DNA of 64,000 bases. Origin: Agrostemma githago. Its lineage: Eukaryota > Streptophyta > Magnoliopsida > Caryophyllales > Caryophyllaceae. Each line of letters begins with the position of its first letter. Position 1 is the stretch's first letter. A program made the translations under genes and the position numbers. A model generated the notes under the pieces. The model searched no databases and was not told the origin of the DNA. It worked only from the letters and a program-made list of their open reading frames with translations. Of this stretch, positions 1 to 11,526 are shown in pieces. The stretch spans positions 66,510,606-66,574,605 of the forward strand of contig OY288243.1 in assembly GCA_958450325.1 (NCBI GenBank). Direction: 5' to 3'.

Positions 1-1341
1 ATGCAAGCAACCCACCAATACCCCTAAATTCAAATAATCCAAGTCTTCATCCCTAAACCCCCCAACAAGAAATCTACTCACTAATCATAATGAAAGACAA
101 TAAAACATTAACGATGGAGAAACTAACTACAAAATGCATATTAATTAGATCTAAGAAAACTAACAACAATACGATTAGAAAACTACAATCTAACAATTAC
201 CCACTAAACTATGAAACTACCAAATTTATCTAGAGAATAATCTAGAACAACATGAACAAGATCTAGAGAAACTAACTACACTAAGATGATCTAAACAAAA
301 CAATAATGAGAAAACTAAATTAAATCTAAACTAGATAAGAGAGTGGAAAGAAATGTACCAACTATGAAGATCTACAAGAAATAAGAAGATTGCATGAATA
401 AAGGTTGAATCTTTGATGGAGAGAATGAAGAACTTGTCACTAATCCTTCGATAAACCCAACAAATCTTCAATAAAACTTGAATAATCTTCTTACAAACTT
501 GTAATCTAGAGAATTGTTGATGTAAACTAAGTAGATCTACTACTAATTACTATGTAAACTACTAGATTTTTAGAGAATTACTACTAGATTACTACTAATG
601 GGATGTTGTAACTACACTAATGAAAGCCTTACTACACTAATGGTGGGATCTAATGGATTGTTATGAGGATGCCTTGGGCAACAAACTAGGGTAACATATA
701 TATAGTAATCTTCTTAATGGGTATTTAATCTAAAGCCCAAATCCACTTTATGCTCCATTAGTGAGACAATCTCCCTTAGCATCTTCATGGGGTGAAACTT
801 TGCCCTGCGGTCTTGACGATAATTCCTACCGGGTGAAATTTCACCCGTTCAGATTTTCTTCCTTTTTTGCATTTTTGGCACTTCTTTCCATCGGGGGAAA
901 TTTCACCCGGTGGACGAAATTTCGCCCGGTCAGTTTCGCCCGGTGGGAAGTCTCGGAAAATTTTTGGGGAGGCATTTTTACCGTCGGGTGAAATTTCGCC
1001 CGGTGGTGTCTCACCGGGTGAAATTTCGCCCGGTCATTCTGCTGGCCTCTTTCCTTGTCTCATACTTCGTTAATTGATTGGATGGCTTTAAACTTTAAGT
1101 TGTGTGCTTTACTCTTAGGACGGTATTCCCTTCTCTTGTGCTCGTGGAAGCTCGGTCGTGATTTTGGTGTCAAATCCTATCAAAATCGATAGAAAAACTA
1201 CCAAAAACACATAAAATGCACAAGAGGGACTCTAATGCGAGAAGTACACAAAATATGGCGATAATCGCACTCTAAACTCGCAAAACGAGGGGAAAACGGG
1301 TCTAAATGAGGGGGAAAATGGTCTAAATTTAGCACACAACA
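1..1341 (-). repeat. 3' LTR of the Athila-like element (partial)
   Basis: Nearly colinear with 12042-13369, with few substitutions and small indels seen by eye. Its inner border ...CACACAACA is followed by a pyrimidine-rich tract, the complement of the polypurine tract, which makes this the 3' LTR in element sense. It contains an array of palindromic motifs at 829-1035. A weak TATA-like stretch on the minus strand lies at about 694-705. No host gene is visible. Confidence 0.9.
829..1035. repeat. Array of near-perfect palindromes in the 3' LTR
   Basis: About six degenerate copies of a palindrome with core CCGGGTGAAATTTCACCCGG. The best copies lie near 829-851, 889-912, 983-1006 and 1012-1035; others are half-sites. 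Variation is mostly T/C in the GGGTG/GGGCG arm with compensating change in the other arm. The same array is in the 5' LTR and a third one lies between pol and the downstream ORF. Confidence 0.85.
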
Positions 1342-1353
1342 ATTCCCCCACAC
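1342..1353 (-). other. Polypurine tract of the Athila-like element
   Basis: On the minus strand this reads GTGTGGGGGAAT and directly abuts the TGTTGTG start of the 3' LTR, the expected site of plus-strand DNA priming. Confidence 0.8.
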
Positions 1354-3617
1354 TAAACCGTTGCTCGTCCTCGAGCAAAGACCCAAAAAAAAATTACAAA
1401 CTACTACTACTACTACTACTACCTAGACTATGCTAAGTCGATACGGGGCAATTAACGGGCCCGCTCCGTCCCTTCAACTCACATCGAAATACCCATGAGG
1501 TAGAGTACTCCCATGCAAGGCAAGTTGGGGCTTGCTCAAAACGGTGGATGCGACTAAACACACAAAAACATATAACACGAAAGAATAGACGCATCCAAAG
1601 CAGAAATAAAACACCGAATCCCTCATCGAGACGGCGGGAAAGACACCGATTACTTACCTAAAACAACAATAAACTTCCAAGATAAATGACTCATGTAAAT
1701 AAGGACCAAAGCCTAATAATATGACAATTAAGCAATATAAGTGTTGATAACTTAGTCTAGGTCCTTCTAGTCTTCTAAAGGGGTACGACGGGGCGTATAA
1801 CGGAGTGGAAAAAGTGAACCATGGATTCGTTCGACACTGTAGGTAGGTGCAGTCCCGCTCTCTTTGGCTAAGCCAAGAGGGTCGTTCCAAACTCGAATTT
1901 CCTAAATTAGCCCAAACAAAAAGTGGAGTGTTTACAATTATTGGGGTGGATCGACTAATCACCGCTATCTTCCTACCTCGGGACTCGGTACTCTAGTTGG
2001 CACTTCACGGCGACGAATCGATCAAAGGGCTTTTTTTTTCAGGAAATGTTTTTGATGATATGATTTCATTTGAAGATCATTTTCTCTCCTTGTTTTTCAT
2101 ATTTTTGTGCCCTTTTCTCTCGCTTTGGTTTGCCCTTTTTTGGCTTTTTGATTTTGATGTGGTTCATAACCAAGCTTGGAGGTTATTTTTGTGTAAACTT
2201 ATTGTGGTGATGTATAGGTGGAGGAAAATAGGTAAACGAGAACACGCGTTATTCCCGGATAACCCACAAAAAGGCGAAAAGAATTTGGACTAAAGGTGCA
2301 ATGGTTGTTCGAGCAAGGTCACCTAGAAAACGGGATGCGGGAACCAAGGCCTAACTCATCCATGGGTGGTCAAGGTGGTCAAATGCAAACCCCGAAGTAA
2401 ACCTCTAGTAGAAAAGGTGGACTCAAGCTAAAGGATCAACAAATTCATTGATTAAGAGTCATTCTACTAGATTAAGGTCCAGAAACTACAATGGTTTATC
2501 TACAATGGAATGTAAACTCTTGTAATAAGCTTGTAATCGGGTTTTCGAAAACATTTAGTCCTAGACACGCTATACAAAAGCAAAAGGGAACACACGAAAA
2601 AGGAAAAAAAAGGCAAAATAAAAGAAAACACAAGTAAAGTCATGTACTCCATACTCCATCGACATACAAGCACACAATCAACCACAACACCCAAAATGCT
2701 CAACTTCGAGAGCCTCCAATAGCAACAACCTAACTCCTCTACAAAATTAAAGAAAGAAGGAAGGAAGTTACCAAGCGGATGCTTTCATAATCTCTTCAAT
2801 TCACGCTTCAAGGTGGTGGTTACCTGTAAGAGTAGAGAACAAGACCGTACGCGGAACACGAAAACATAACGAGAAACAAGAAAAGAAAAGGGAAAGAAAG
2901 AAGAAAAATGTTTTTGATTTTTTGAATTTTTCAATTTTTTATGGATTTTGAAAAGATTTTTGCAAAATAAAAGATAGTAGACTTCTCCCCCACACTAAAA
3001 CTGTACATTGTCCTCAATGGACAAGTAGGGGAAGAACAAAAAAGACGGAAAAGAAAAATGAGAAAAATCTTTTCGGATTTTTAGGATTTTTCAAGTGTTT
3101 TTGGATTTTTCAAAATTTTTGAGAAAAGAAAAAGAAAATAAAGAAAGCGATAAAATAGTGGCGGGCCTAGGTGTAATCACATCACCTAGACCCTAGCCAA
3201 GTGGCTAAGAAGTTGAAAAAGAAATAAAAGAGAAGAAAAGAAATTAAAATGAAGGGGTGAAAAATTGGGCGTAGGTGTAGTCACGTCACCTAGCCCGGAT
3301 TAAGAAAAATTGAGAAAAAAATTGATTAAAATTTGGATTTTTCAAAAGGGTCAATGGCGTAATCACATCACCTAAAGACCGGGAGCAAAACCAAGGCCGC
3401 TACGGCCGCAAAAATACCAATGGGACAGTGGGACAGCTTGCAAATTTTGTTCGAGATAAAGCAATCACAATGATTATAAACTGATGGGACAAGGAACAAG
3501 GAACAATATTAATTCAAAGACATACAATCGTAAATGATTAGAGACTCATCGACACAATCCACACAAATACCCATAACACAAAAAAACCATATTGTTTACC
3601 GACTCTTATAGGGGTGT
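1354..3617 (-). other. Non-coding 3' region of the Athila-like element
   Basis: About 2.2 kb without a convincing ORF. It holds a (CTA)n microsatellite near 1401-1422, a second PPT-like motif near 2984-2998, A-rich and T-rich low-complexity blocks near 2880-3130, and three copies of a short inverted motif (TAGGTG...CACCTA) at 3168-3188, 3272-3292 and 3355-3374. Long non-coding 3' regions are usual in Athila-type elements. Confidence 0.7.
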
Positions 3618-4674
3618 TTAGTTTGAATAGTCATTTGACGGAAAAGAAGCCGTCGGAGTTCCCTCACCGGCATACTCCCAAACTCCTATTTCTCCTGATT
3701 CGGTCAGTCGAAATTCGTTGGGTCCTAAAGGTAGGTCCCAATTACGACAGTTATAAATATTGGTTCGGTTTCTGCTGGGGACTATTAAAGCACGGTCATG
3801 GCAGAGAGAGACGAGGCGATGGTCAGGTACTTTAAAGATCCAGGTGGGGAAGTAGGCCTCGTCAAGCCAGACACGGTTATCATGTGGGATAAGATGGTCG
3901 GTCGCATAACCCAAATTTCTTGCTATTAAAGTCACAAGACCACCACAGTCGACAGAGGGGCGTTGGGCAACTATGATTTGATGAAAGTGTAACGCCACGA
4001 CAATAGGTAGGTTAAGGGGGTTAGGGTTACCGAGCAAAGAGTCACTAATTAATTGCAAGACACACACATTGAGGTTGATAATATTGTCGGTAGATGGCAA
4101 AAGACAGTGGGAAAGAATTTTAGCGAAAACGGATGACAGGGTTACGGATTTCGGCGGGAAAACTAGAATTAGGTTCGAAATCACGTTGGCCCGGCGCTAT
4201 GCGCCTCCACAAGTCTATCCTAGTCGCACTAATTTGCGAATCACTTAGGGGTTTACTTAGTCCGGTACCCGATGAGGGTAAACCTAGAGCTAAGCTAAAG
4301 TCAGAAATATTTAAACAGTGATTTCTACCGAACAGTCTAAATTTAAACTCTCTTGGTGTGGTCGGTTTATCGATGGTAAAGGTACCTAAGAATTCACAAG
4401 TCAAGTCTTTATTTGTGCAAGGTACAAAATTAAGTAGCTTACTAGTACCAATCCTAGACGATAACTCTCTAATAACGTTCTCAATTCCTAAAAGTTCCAT
4501 TGTGAATGGACAAGGCCACCTTGTACTCTGAAAAGCTTTTTCAGAGAAGGTTTGAGCTAAGGGTGTATTAGGACAAGGTAAAAGTTTGGGCTTACAAGAA
4601 GTAGAACGTTTAGAAGTATTAGAGGTTGAAGTCATACCTTGTTTACGCGCGGCTCGTTGGGCTCTTGTCTCCAT
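3618..4674 (-). pseudogene. Athila extra ORF downstream of pol (ATHILA ORF-1/env-position), frameshifted
   Basis: Starts METRAQRAARKQG at 4674 and runs to 4120. The coding sense continues in another frame from about 4184 to 3618, so a frameshift lies near 4120-4180. The motif FKFRLFGRNHCLNISDFSLA followed by LGLPSSGTG resembles the ATHILA ORF-1 family found next to pol in Athila/Calypso elements. The function of this family is not established; its position after pol led to comparison with retroviral env, but I see no clear signal peptide or membrane anchor here. The ORF begins with a basic, Ser/Thr-rich segment. Without the frameshift the product would be about 350 residues. It is transcribed in the same sense as gag-pol and separated from pol by about 0.9 kb. 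Confidence 0.7.
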
Positions 4675-5549
4675 GATAGTTGCAAGAAGAATCCCGAAAC
4701 TTTAGCTTCTTCCCTCTTCAAAAACCCAAGAATATAATCACCAAGTGGAAATGGAGAGGAGGTTTGAATGTGAATGGGTATGGAAGGTGGTTTGATGAGT
4801 TTATGATGGGTGAAAATGTGGAATGAATTGTGAGTTAAAAGGGGTGATATAAATAAGGGTGGTTGGGAGGGAAAGTGGAAGTTTTAAAGTTGGTGGTAAA
4901 AATTTGGTGTAAAATTTTTGGAGGGAAAGTTATGTGTGGTAAATATGAATGAGGGAATTGAATTTGTAGTGAGGAGGTGTGCTTTAGGTGATTGAGCAAG
5001 TCTATGCCGTTGGATGAAATTTCACCCGGTCAAGCACCACCGGGTGAAATTTCACCCGACGGACTTTTCGTCGTGAAAATCATCTTCTGCCATTTTTCCC
5101 CACCGGGTGAAATTTCACCCGGTCAAAATCTCACCGGGCGAAATTTTGCCCGGTGGTATCTTCTTCAATTTCGGCAATTCTGGCAACTTTCCGTAGAGCG
5201 AAGTTTCGCCCGGTCAGGTCTCACCGGGCGAAATTTCGGCCTACGGTCTTGGTTTCTTCGTTTTTTCGCCTTGCCATTTCATGGCTCTTCAACAATCACC
5301 TAAAGATTCGAATATTGACTCGACTCACATTACATAATCAATATCTCCCACAAACAAGCTTGTGGTTTTCAATTTCTCCATAACTTCTCCAAAAAGCGTG
5401 ATCTTCATCCAAATTAAGTGCTCCATGGCGAAATCCAAGTTCAACCATTCTTCTCAAGCTAGCAAACTAACAACACAAAGAAATATAATACATATGTACA
5501 AGGTGGTTGTTGAGGATACCACCAAACCTACATCAATTTCGAGAGGGAG
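4675..5549 (-). other. Spacer between pol and the downstream ORF
   Basis: No ORF of note. The pol-proximal half holds the third palindrome array (5011-5245). The part next to the downstream ORF is A/G-rich on the + strand. It may carry the leader or promoter of the downstream ORF, but I cannot identify one. Confidence 0.6.
5011..5245. repeat. Palindrome array between pol and the downstream ORF
   Basis: About six copies of the LTR palindrome: near 5011-5032, 5038-5060, 5101-5124 (perfect), 5132-5155, 5192-5214 and 5223-5245. Finding the same motif both inside the LTRs and in this internal spacer shows it is not simply carried along with LTR duplication. Confidence 0.85.
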
Positions 5550-7288
5550 TTAAACATCGCTCCCCAATGGGAGCTCACCAAGCTTCGTGGTAGCGAAGGT
5601 CTCACGAACGTGACCAGGGTGATAAATCTTCAAACGTTGTCCATTAACCATGAACTTCCCGGTTTACGGGCTTGATATCTCTATTGATCCATATGGTTCT
5701 ACCTTGGTCACTTCGAATGGACCCGACCATTTTGATTTCAACTTAGCGGGGAAGAGCTTAAAGCGAGAGTTGAAGAGTAATACCTTATCACCAACGAAGA
5801 AGTCCTTACGAAGTATTCGAGAATCGTGCCATTGGCGAGTTCGTTCCTTATAAATCTTCGAATTTTCGTAGGCTTCAAATCTTAGTTCTTCCAATTCTTG
5901 TAGTTGGAGAAGGCGATCTCCTACAACACTCTCATCGAAGTTTAGCTCTTTGATTGCCCATTCGGCTTTGTGTTCTAATTCCACCGGTAAATGACAAGCT
6001 TTACCATACACAAGACGATAAGGAGTGGTTCCAATCGGTGCTTTGTAAGCCGTTCTTAATGCCCAAAGGGCGTCATTTAACTTCAATGATCAATCCTTTC
6101 GGTGTGTATTTACAACTTTCTCTAAAATTCCCTTGATTTGACGGTTGGAGATCTCGGCTTGCCCATTTGATTGAGGGTGGTAGGCTAGGGACATCTTGTG
6201 AGTGATACCATATTTCCTAAGAAGGTGCTCGAAGGTACTTTTCTAAAATGAGAGCCTCCATCACTAATTATGGCTCTAGGCATACCGAATCTCGGGAAAA
6301 TTACATTCTTGAAAAGTTTAATTACAACCTTGGAGTCATTGGTAGGGGAAGCTACGGCCTCAATCCATTTTGAGACATAATCAACCGCTACTAAGATATA
6401 CTTGTTACCAAAAGAGGATGTGAACGGACCCATGAAGTCAATGCCCCGAACGTCGAACAATTCAATCTCTAAGATGGGTTAAAGGGGCATCTAATTTCTT
6501 CTTGTAATATTCCCACTTCTTTGACAAGCATCGCACGTGAGAATGAAAGCTCGAATGTCCTTGAACATGGAAGGCCACCAAAACCCGCTTTGGAGAACCT
6601 TGGCAATTGTCTTTTGGTTGGCCAAATGTCCACCATAAGATGTCGAGTGAAGGTGCTTCACTATATCATATCCTTCGTCGGCCGTAACACATCGTCGGTA
6701 AATTCCATCTACACAACGGCGGAATAAATATGGCTCGTCCCAATAATAGCATCGGGCTTCATAACGTAGTTTCTTCCTCTCTTGCTTGGAATAATCGTCC
6801 GGAATAAAATGAGATACTAGGAAATTGACGATATCAGCATACCAAGGTGTAATAGTTTTAATGGCCATCAAGGCCTCATCTCTCATAGCTTCATTGATGG
6901 GGATACCATCTTCTTCATTGTTCTCTTTACTAACCGTTAGTCTACTAAGATGATCCGCTACCAAGTTCTCCGATCCGGATTTGTCTTTAATCTCAATATC
7001 AAATTCTTGTAAAAGGAGGACCCACCGAAAGAGTCGGGACTTGGTCTCCTTCTTAGACATGATGTATCGAATTGCCGCATGATCGGTATGAATTATAACT
7101 TTGGAACCGGTAACATAATTTCGGAATTTCTCCATGGCATAGACAACGGCAAGCATTTCTTTCTCGGTTGTTATATACCTCGATTGGACTTCATCTAGGG
7201 TTTTGCTTGCGTAATAAATCACATGTAGCTTCTTGTCGACTCGTTGACCTAGAACGGCACCAACGGCAAAATCGGATGCATCGCACAT
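5550..7288 (-). pseudogene. pol: RNase H and integrase part of Athila-like pol, with stops and frameshifts
   Basis: The RNase H starts with MCDASDFAVGAVLGQ and continues through TDHAAIRY and ENLVADHLSRL. Next come the integrase zinc finger (HLHSTSYGGH...CDACQ), the catalytic core (FDVRGIDFMGPF, then IISDGGSHF), and a C-terminal part with FFVGDKVLLFNSRFKLFPAK. Breaks: two in-frame stops at about 6490 and 6480 between the zinc finger and core, a frameshift near 6240 shortly after the second catalytic Asp, a TGA replacing Trp near 6090, and a stop near 5664. The coding sense can be followed to a TAA at about 5550. It continues in frame from the RT ORF through a single TAG at 7307-7309. Enzymatically dead as it stands. 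Confidence 0.88.
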
Positions 7289-7306
7289 GATCTCAAATGG
7301 AAGATT

Positions 7307-9229
7307 CTAATCGGGAGCTTTGATAATCGGAGTGGTGGTGAGAGCGGTCTTTATCCTGCAAAAGGCCTCAAGACATGAGTCATCAAAAACAAAAGGTGCA
7401 TCTTTCATAAGCAAATAAGTCAAAGGCTTAGCAATTTTGGAAAAGTCTTTAATAAATCGTCTATAAAAACCGGCGTGACCTAGAAAACTCCTCACCCCTT
7501 TTACATTTGTAGGTGGTGGCAAGTTTTCGATCACGGAGACTTTCGCCTTATCAACTTCGACTCCTCTATTAGAAACAATATGACCTAGAACAACACCTTG
7601 TTCAACCATAAAATGACACTTTTCCCAATTTAAAACAAGTCTATACAATTCACATCGAGCTAACACTTGATCAAGATTTTCAGGACAAGAATCAAAAGAT
7701 GTACCATGGACACTAAAATCATCCATGAAAACTTCCATAGATTTTTCAATAAAATCGGAGAAAATAGCCATCATACATCTTTGAAACGTTCCTGGCGCAT
7801 TGCATAGTCCAAATGGCATCCTTCTATAAGCATAGGTGTCATAGGGACATGTAAAGGTGGTTTTCTCTTGGTCATCGGGATGAATGGGAATTTGAAGAAA
7901 TCCGGAATGACCATCAAGGAAACAAAAATAAGAATGATGCGCCAATCTTTCAAGCATTTGATCAATAAAGGAAAGAGGGAAATGGTCTTTTATGGTGGTC
8001 GTGTTCAATTTTCGATAGTCTATACACATGCGCCAACCGGTAATGGTCCTAGTAGAAATTGACTCACCCTTTTCTCCTTTTACAACCGTCATTCCTCCTT
8101 TTTTCGGCACAACTTGGACGAGGCTAACCCATTTACTTCCGGTTATTGGGTATATAATGTTAGCCTCATACAACTTGAGGACTTCCTTCATGACAACCTC
8201 TTTCATGGTGGGGTTCAACCTACGTTGACCCTCAACCGAAGGATGGTGGTCATCATCAAGGATGATCCTATGCATACAAACGTTTGGACTTATGCCTTGG
8301 AGGTCGGCAATGCTATACCCGATGGCCTTTTTGTGTTTTCTCAAAACAATCAAAAGTTTTTCCAATTGAGGTCCATCAAGGGTAGCATTGACAATAACGG
8401 GATAATTAGTTCCTTCAAGAAAAGCATATTTGAGGGAAGAGGGGAGTGGTTTAAGTTCAAGATTAGGAGGAGAAGATACCATACTCTTACCCACCGGTAG
8501 TGGTTCTACCTTTTCATCATGCAAACATTCATCTTCAAGGGGTGGAGAGTCAAATGGCTCATCTTCTTGCTTATCATCATCTATCAAGCTATACTCAACC
8601 AAACTGTCAATAACTTCAATGGAATTCACTTGTTCAATCATTGGTCGTTTAAGAGCTTGAGAAAGGAAAATTTCTACCGACTCGTTCCCTATGTTAAAAG
8701 ATAACTTTCCATTCTTGACATCAACTATAGTACCTCCGGTAGCCATAATAGGTCGACCTAGAATAATGGGGGTAATAGTGTCTTCGGGCATATCCATGAC
8801 AACAAAGTCGGAGGGGATGAAAAACTTACCAACTTGAACGGGTACATCTTCAAGTATCCCAAGTGGGTACTTGACGGACCTATCCGCAAGTTGAATCGAC
8901 ATGCTAGTGGGTCTCATCTCCCCCACACTAAGTCTCTTGGCAATAGAATAAGGTAACAAACTAACACTAGCCCCTAGGTCACATAAAGCTTGAATAACAA
9001 CAACATTTCCAACCCGACAAGGGATAAAAAAACTACCGGGATCCTCAAGTTTCTTTGGTATTTGATTCATAAGAATGGCACTACATTGTTCCGTGAGAGA
9101 GATACATTCTTTATCCTCTATGGTTCTCTTTTTAGTCAAGACATCTTTCAAAAACTTAGAATAGAGAGGCATTTGAGAAATTACCTCGGTGAAGGGTAAA
9201 GCTACCTCCACCTTCTTCAACATATCCAC
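7307..9229 (-). pseudogene. pol: Protease and reverse transcriptase of Athila-like pol
   Basis: 640 codons open from MDMLKKVEVALPF. Aspartic protease: ALCDLGASVSLLPYSIAKRL at about residues 83-102 (D in place of the more common D-S/T-G; DLGAS is usual in Athila), then IILGRPIMAT. Reverse transcriptase: MCIDYRKLN, FLDGHSGFLQIPI, MPFGLCNAPGTFQRCM, and the catalytic FMDD at about residue 495, followed by a tether with FLGHAGFYRRFIKDFSK. The ORF stops with a TAG that stands where related proteins have a Trp before the RNase H domain. The gag frame enters by a frameshift close to 9230-9245. Protease and RT residues are all present, so this part alone looks undamaged. Confidence 0.92.
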
Positions 9230-11103
9230 GAAACAGCTCGTTCGAGAAAAGGCAATGGAGGGACAAAAGTGAGAGGTGGTGGAACATTGGGTTCTTCTTC
9301 TTCTTCGGCTAATCGCTCCGCCTCTTTTCTTTTTGCTTCTTCCACTTCCATTTGCTCTTTCTTCTTTCTTTGTTCTCTTTGTTCATTCTCCGCATTTTGA
9401 AGGATATCGAACTCTGCTTGTATTCCCCGATTTTGTTTGGGGGAAGTGGGAGATGATTCTTGTGATGCACTTGGTTGATTGACTTTGGATGGAGTGCTTT
9501 TGGTGTTCAAGTTCAAATTCTTGTATGGGTCCTCAAGTTCTTTGCCACCTCTCAAAATAACGTCATTTGCTTGGTGCGAAGGGTCTCTTGGGTTTTGGGG
9601 TTGCCCGGGCAAACCATGGGGTGGATGAATTGGGGCGGCTAAGGCTTTTGTTGCTTCTTGTGATTCCCAAACTTTTAGCCTTGCCTTGGTGTCTTGATGT
9701 TCATTCCATAGTTGCCTAACGGTTCTTTGCAAATCATTATAGTTTTCCCATGGGACTTCTCCTTGACCAAATTGAAAATTGCTTGGTTGGCCATAAGATT
9801 GAGAGGGTTGATTAAATGGTTGTTGATTGTAACCTTGGTTTCCTTGAAAATTACCTTAGAACCCTTGATTGTATTGATGATTAAAATGATTCTCATGTTG
9901 ATTTTGATAATTGTTGTAATTGCTAGGAGCATGGAAGTTGCTACTTTGTTGATTGAAGTTACTCCTTTGATGAGGAGGCGTGTATGGGGGCATCCTTGGA
10001 GGACCTTGGTTAAAGGGCCTTTGTTGACTTTGATTGAATGGCCTCAATTGACTCCCTTGGGCACGTGGCATCGGATTTTGGACATTTTGGTTGCCATAAG
10101 AAAAATTAGGATGAAATCTTGTGCCGGCATTGTAGGTATTGGAAAAGGGATCAAATTGGGGTCTCTGCCCATACACTTGTATAACTTGGACTTCATTTGG
10201 CTCTTCGATATAAACTTCTTCATTAGGAATGCAAGAGCTACAATCATGACCATAATTGCCACAATGATCACATTGAACTTCCCATGTTAATTGCTTTGGA
10301 GGATATGGTTGCCTTGGTGGAACACTCCCTTAAATTTGGTACATACCTCTAGGAGTAGGCCTTGAGTTCATGGCATCCATTCTCTTTTTTAATTCTTCAA
10401 CTTCCGCTTGAAGTTTCAATTCATTAGAACTCGTAGATGAGTTCACTTCAACTTTCTTTCTAGAATCCCGCGATTGACCCATTCTAGAGTCACTCCTTGC
10501 CATCTTCTCAATAAGACTCTTAGATGCCTCATCGGTGAGAGAAGAGAAATCTCCTCCGGCGGCCGAATTGAGGTTTTCTTTAGTTCTCGATGAAAAGGTG
10601 TTGTAAAATGTTTGGGTAGTTAGCCAATCGGGTATTCCATAGAGTGGACATTTGCGCAACAAATCTCTAAATCTTTCCCAAGCCTCACTTGGGCTTTCAA
10701 ATTCATCTTGCTTGAATGTTTGTATCTCCATGCGATATTGGTTAGTCTTTGACAGCAGAAAATATTTCTTCAAGAAGGCATTAGATAATTGAGCCCATGT
10801 TGTAAATGTATTAGCGGGATGGTCTTGAAACCATTTACAAGCTCCATCTCTCAAGGTCTTCGGGAATAATAAACGATGCAATTGGCATGAAGTTAATCCA
10901 TTGAGACGGGCTCCTACTAATTTCTCTTTAAATGAAGCAATGTGCTCTTGAGCATCTTCTTGAGAAAAGCCGTGAAAATTATCTTGTTGAATCGCATTTG
11001 TCAAAGAGGCTTTTAATTCGTAGTTCTCGGGAATCTCTCTGAAATCGACAGGAGAAGGTGTTTCTTCATGTGTGAGTTGGGAATAAGAGCCTAGGGTTGC
11101 CAT
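9217..11103 (-). pseudogene. gag: Athila-like gag with two in-frame stops
   Basis: ATG at 11103 gives MATLGSYSQLTHEE. The retrotransposon gag core follows (DGACKWFQDHPANTFTTW, then ESPSEAWERFRDLLRKCP), with a short coiled-coil-like segment near residues 230-250. An in-frame TAA at 10330-10332 precedes a CCHC zinc knuckle at about 10230 (C-x2-C-x4-H-x4-C: CDHCGNYGHDCSSC). A Gln/Asn-rich tract follows and a second in-frame TAA lies at 9856-9858. The frame continues to 9217 through a Lys/Glu-rich charged stretch, then shifts into pol. Without the breaks it would be a single gag of about 620 residues leading to pol. Length and domain order fit Athila gag. Confidence 0.88.
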
Positions 11104-11500
11104 TTGATGGATTGGTGGTGATGATGGATTTGAATTTGGATGGTTTGGAGGGGATGGATTTTGATTTCGTGGTGGAGTTTTCGGTGATGGTGGTGAATTT
11201 TGTGAAGTGGAAGGTATGGAAGGATTATTTGGAGTGGGATTATGTGATGTAAGAGGTGTAGAGGGTATGTGGTAGGATGGGATTAAGGTTAGGAGGTGAT
11301 AATGAAGGATGTGGAATGATAGTGGTTGAGTTGTTTCCCCGAAAACGCAATGCTCTAAAAGTCCTTTCCGGCTCCGGATCGAACCACAAGGGCGATGACG
11401 TGTTCCTGGGCATAAAACTCAATTAAACGGTAAGACTTCTAGCACCTTACGGCACTAGGGAAAAGAGAGAAGGGAAAAGAATCAAACACAACAACTACTC
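11104..11500 (-). other. 5' leader of the Athila-like element
   Basis: Non-coding leader between PBS and gag start. The part next to gag is C/A/T-rich on the minus strand. No ORF or conserved motif recognised. Confidence 0.6.
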
Positions 11501-11523
11501 GCCGTTCCACGGCAACGGCGCCA
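11501..11523 (-). other. Primer binding site of the Athila-like element
   Basis: On the minus strand: TGGCGCCGTTGCCG followed by TGGAAC, starting 3 bp after the 5' LTR. This is the PBS type seen in Athila-group elements, reported as tRNA-Asp-like; the tRNA identity is from memory. Confidence 0.8.
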
Positions 11524-11526
11524 CTT

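Noticed and set aside
829..1035. CRISPR-like array
   Set aside because: Spaced palindromes in a plant retrotransposon LTR, with irregular spacing and degenerate repeats.
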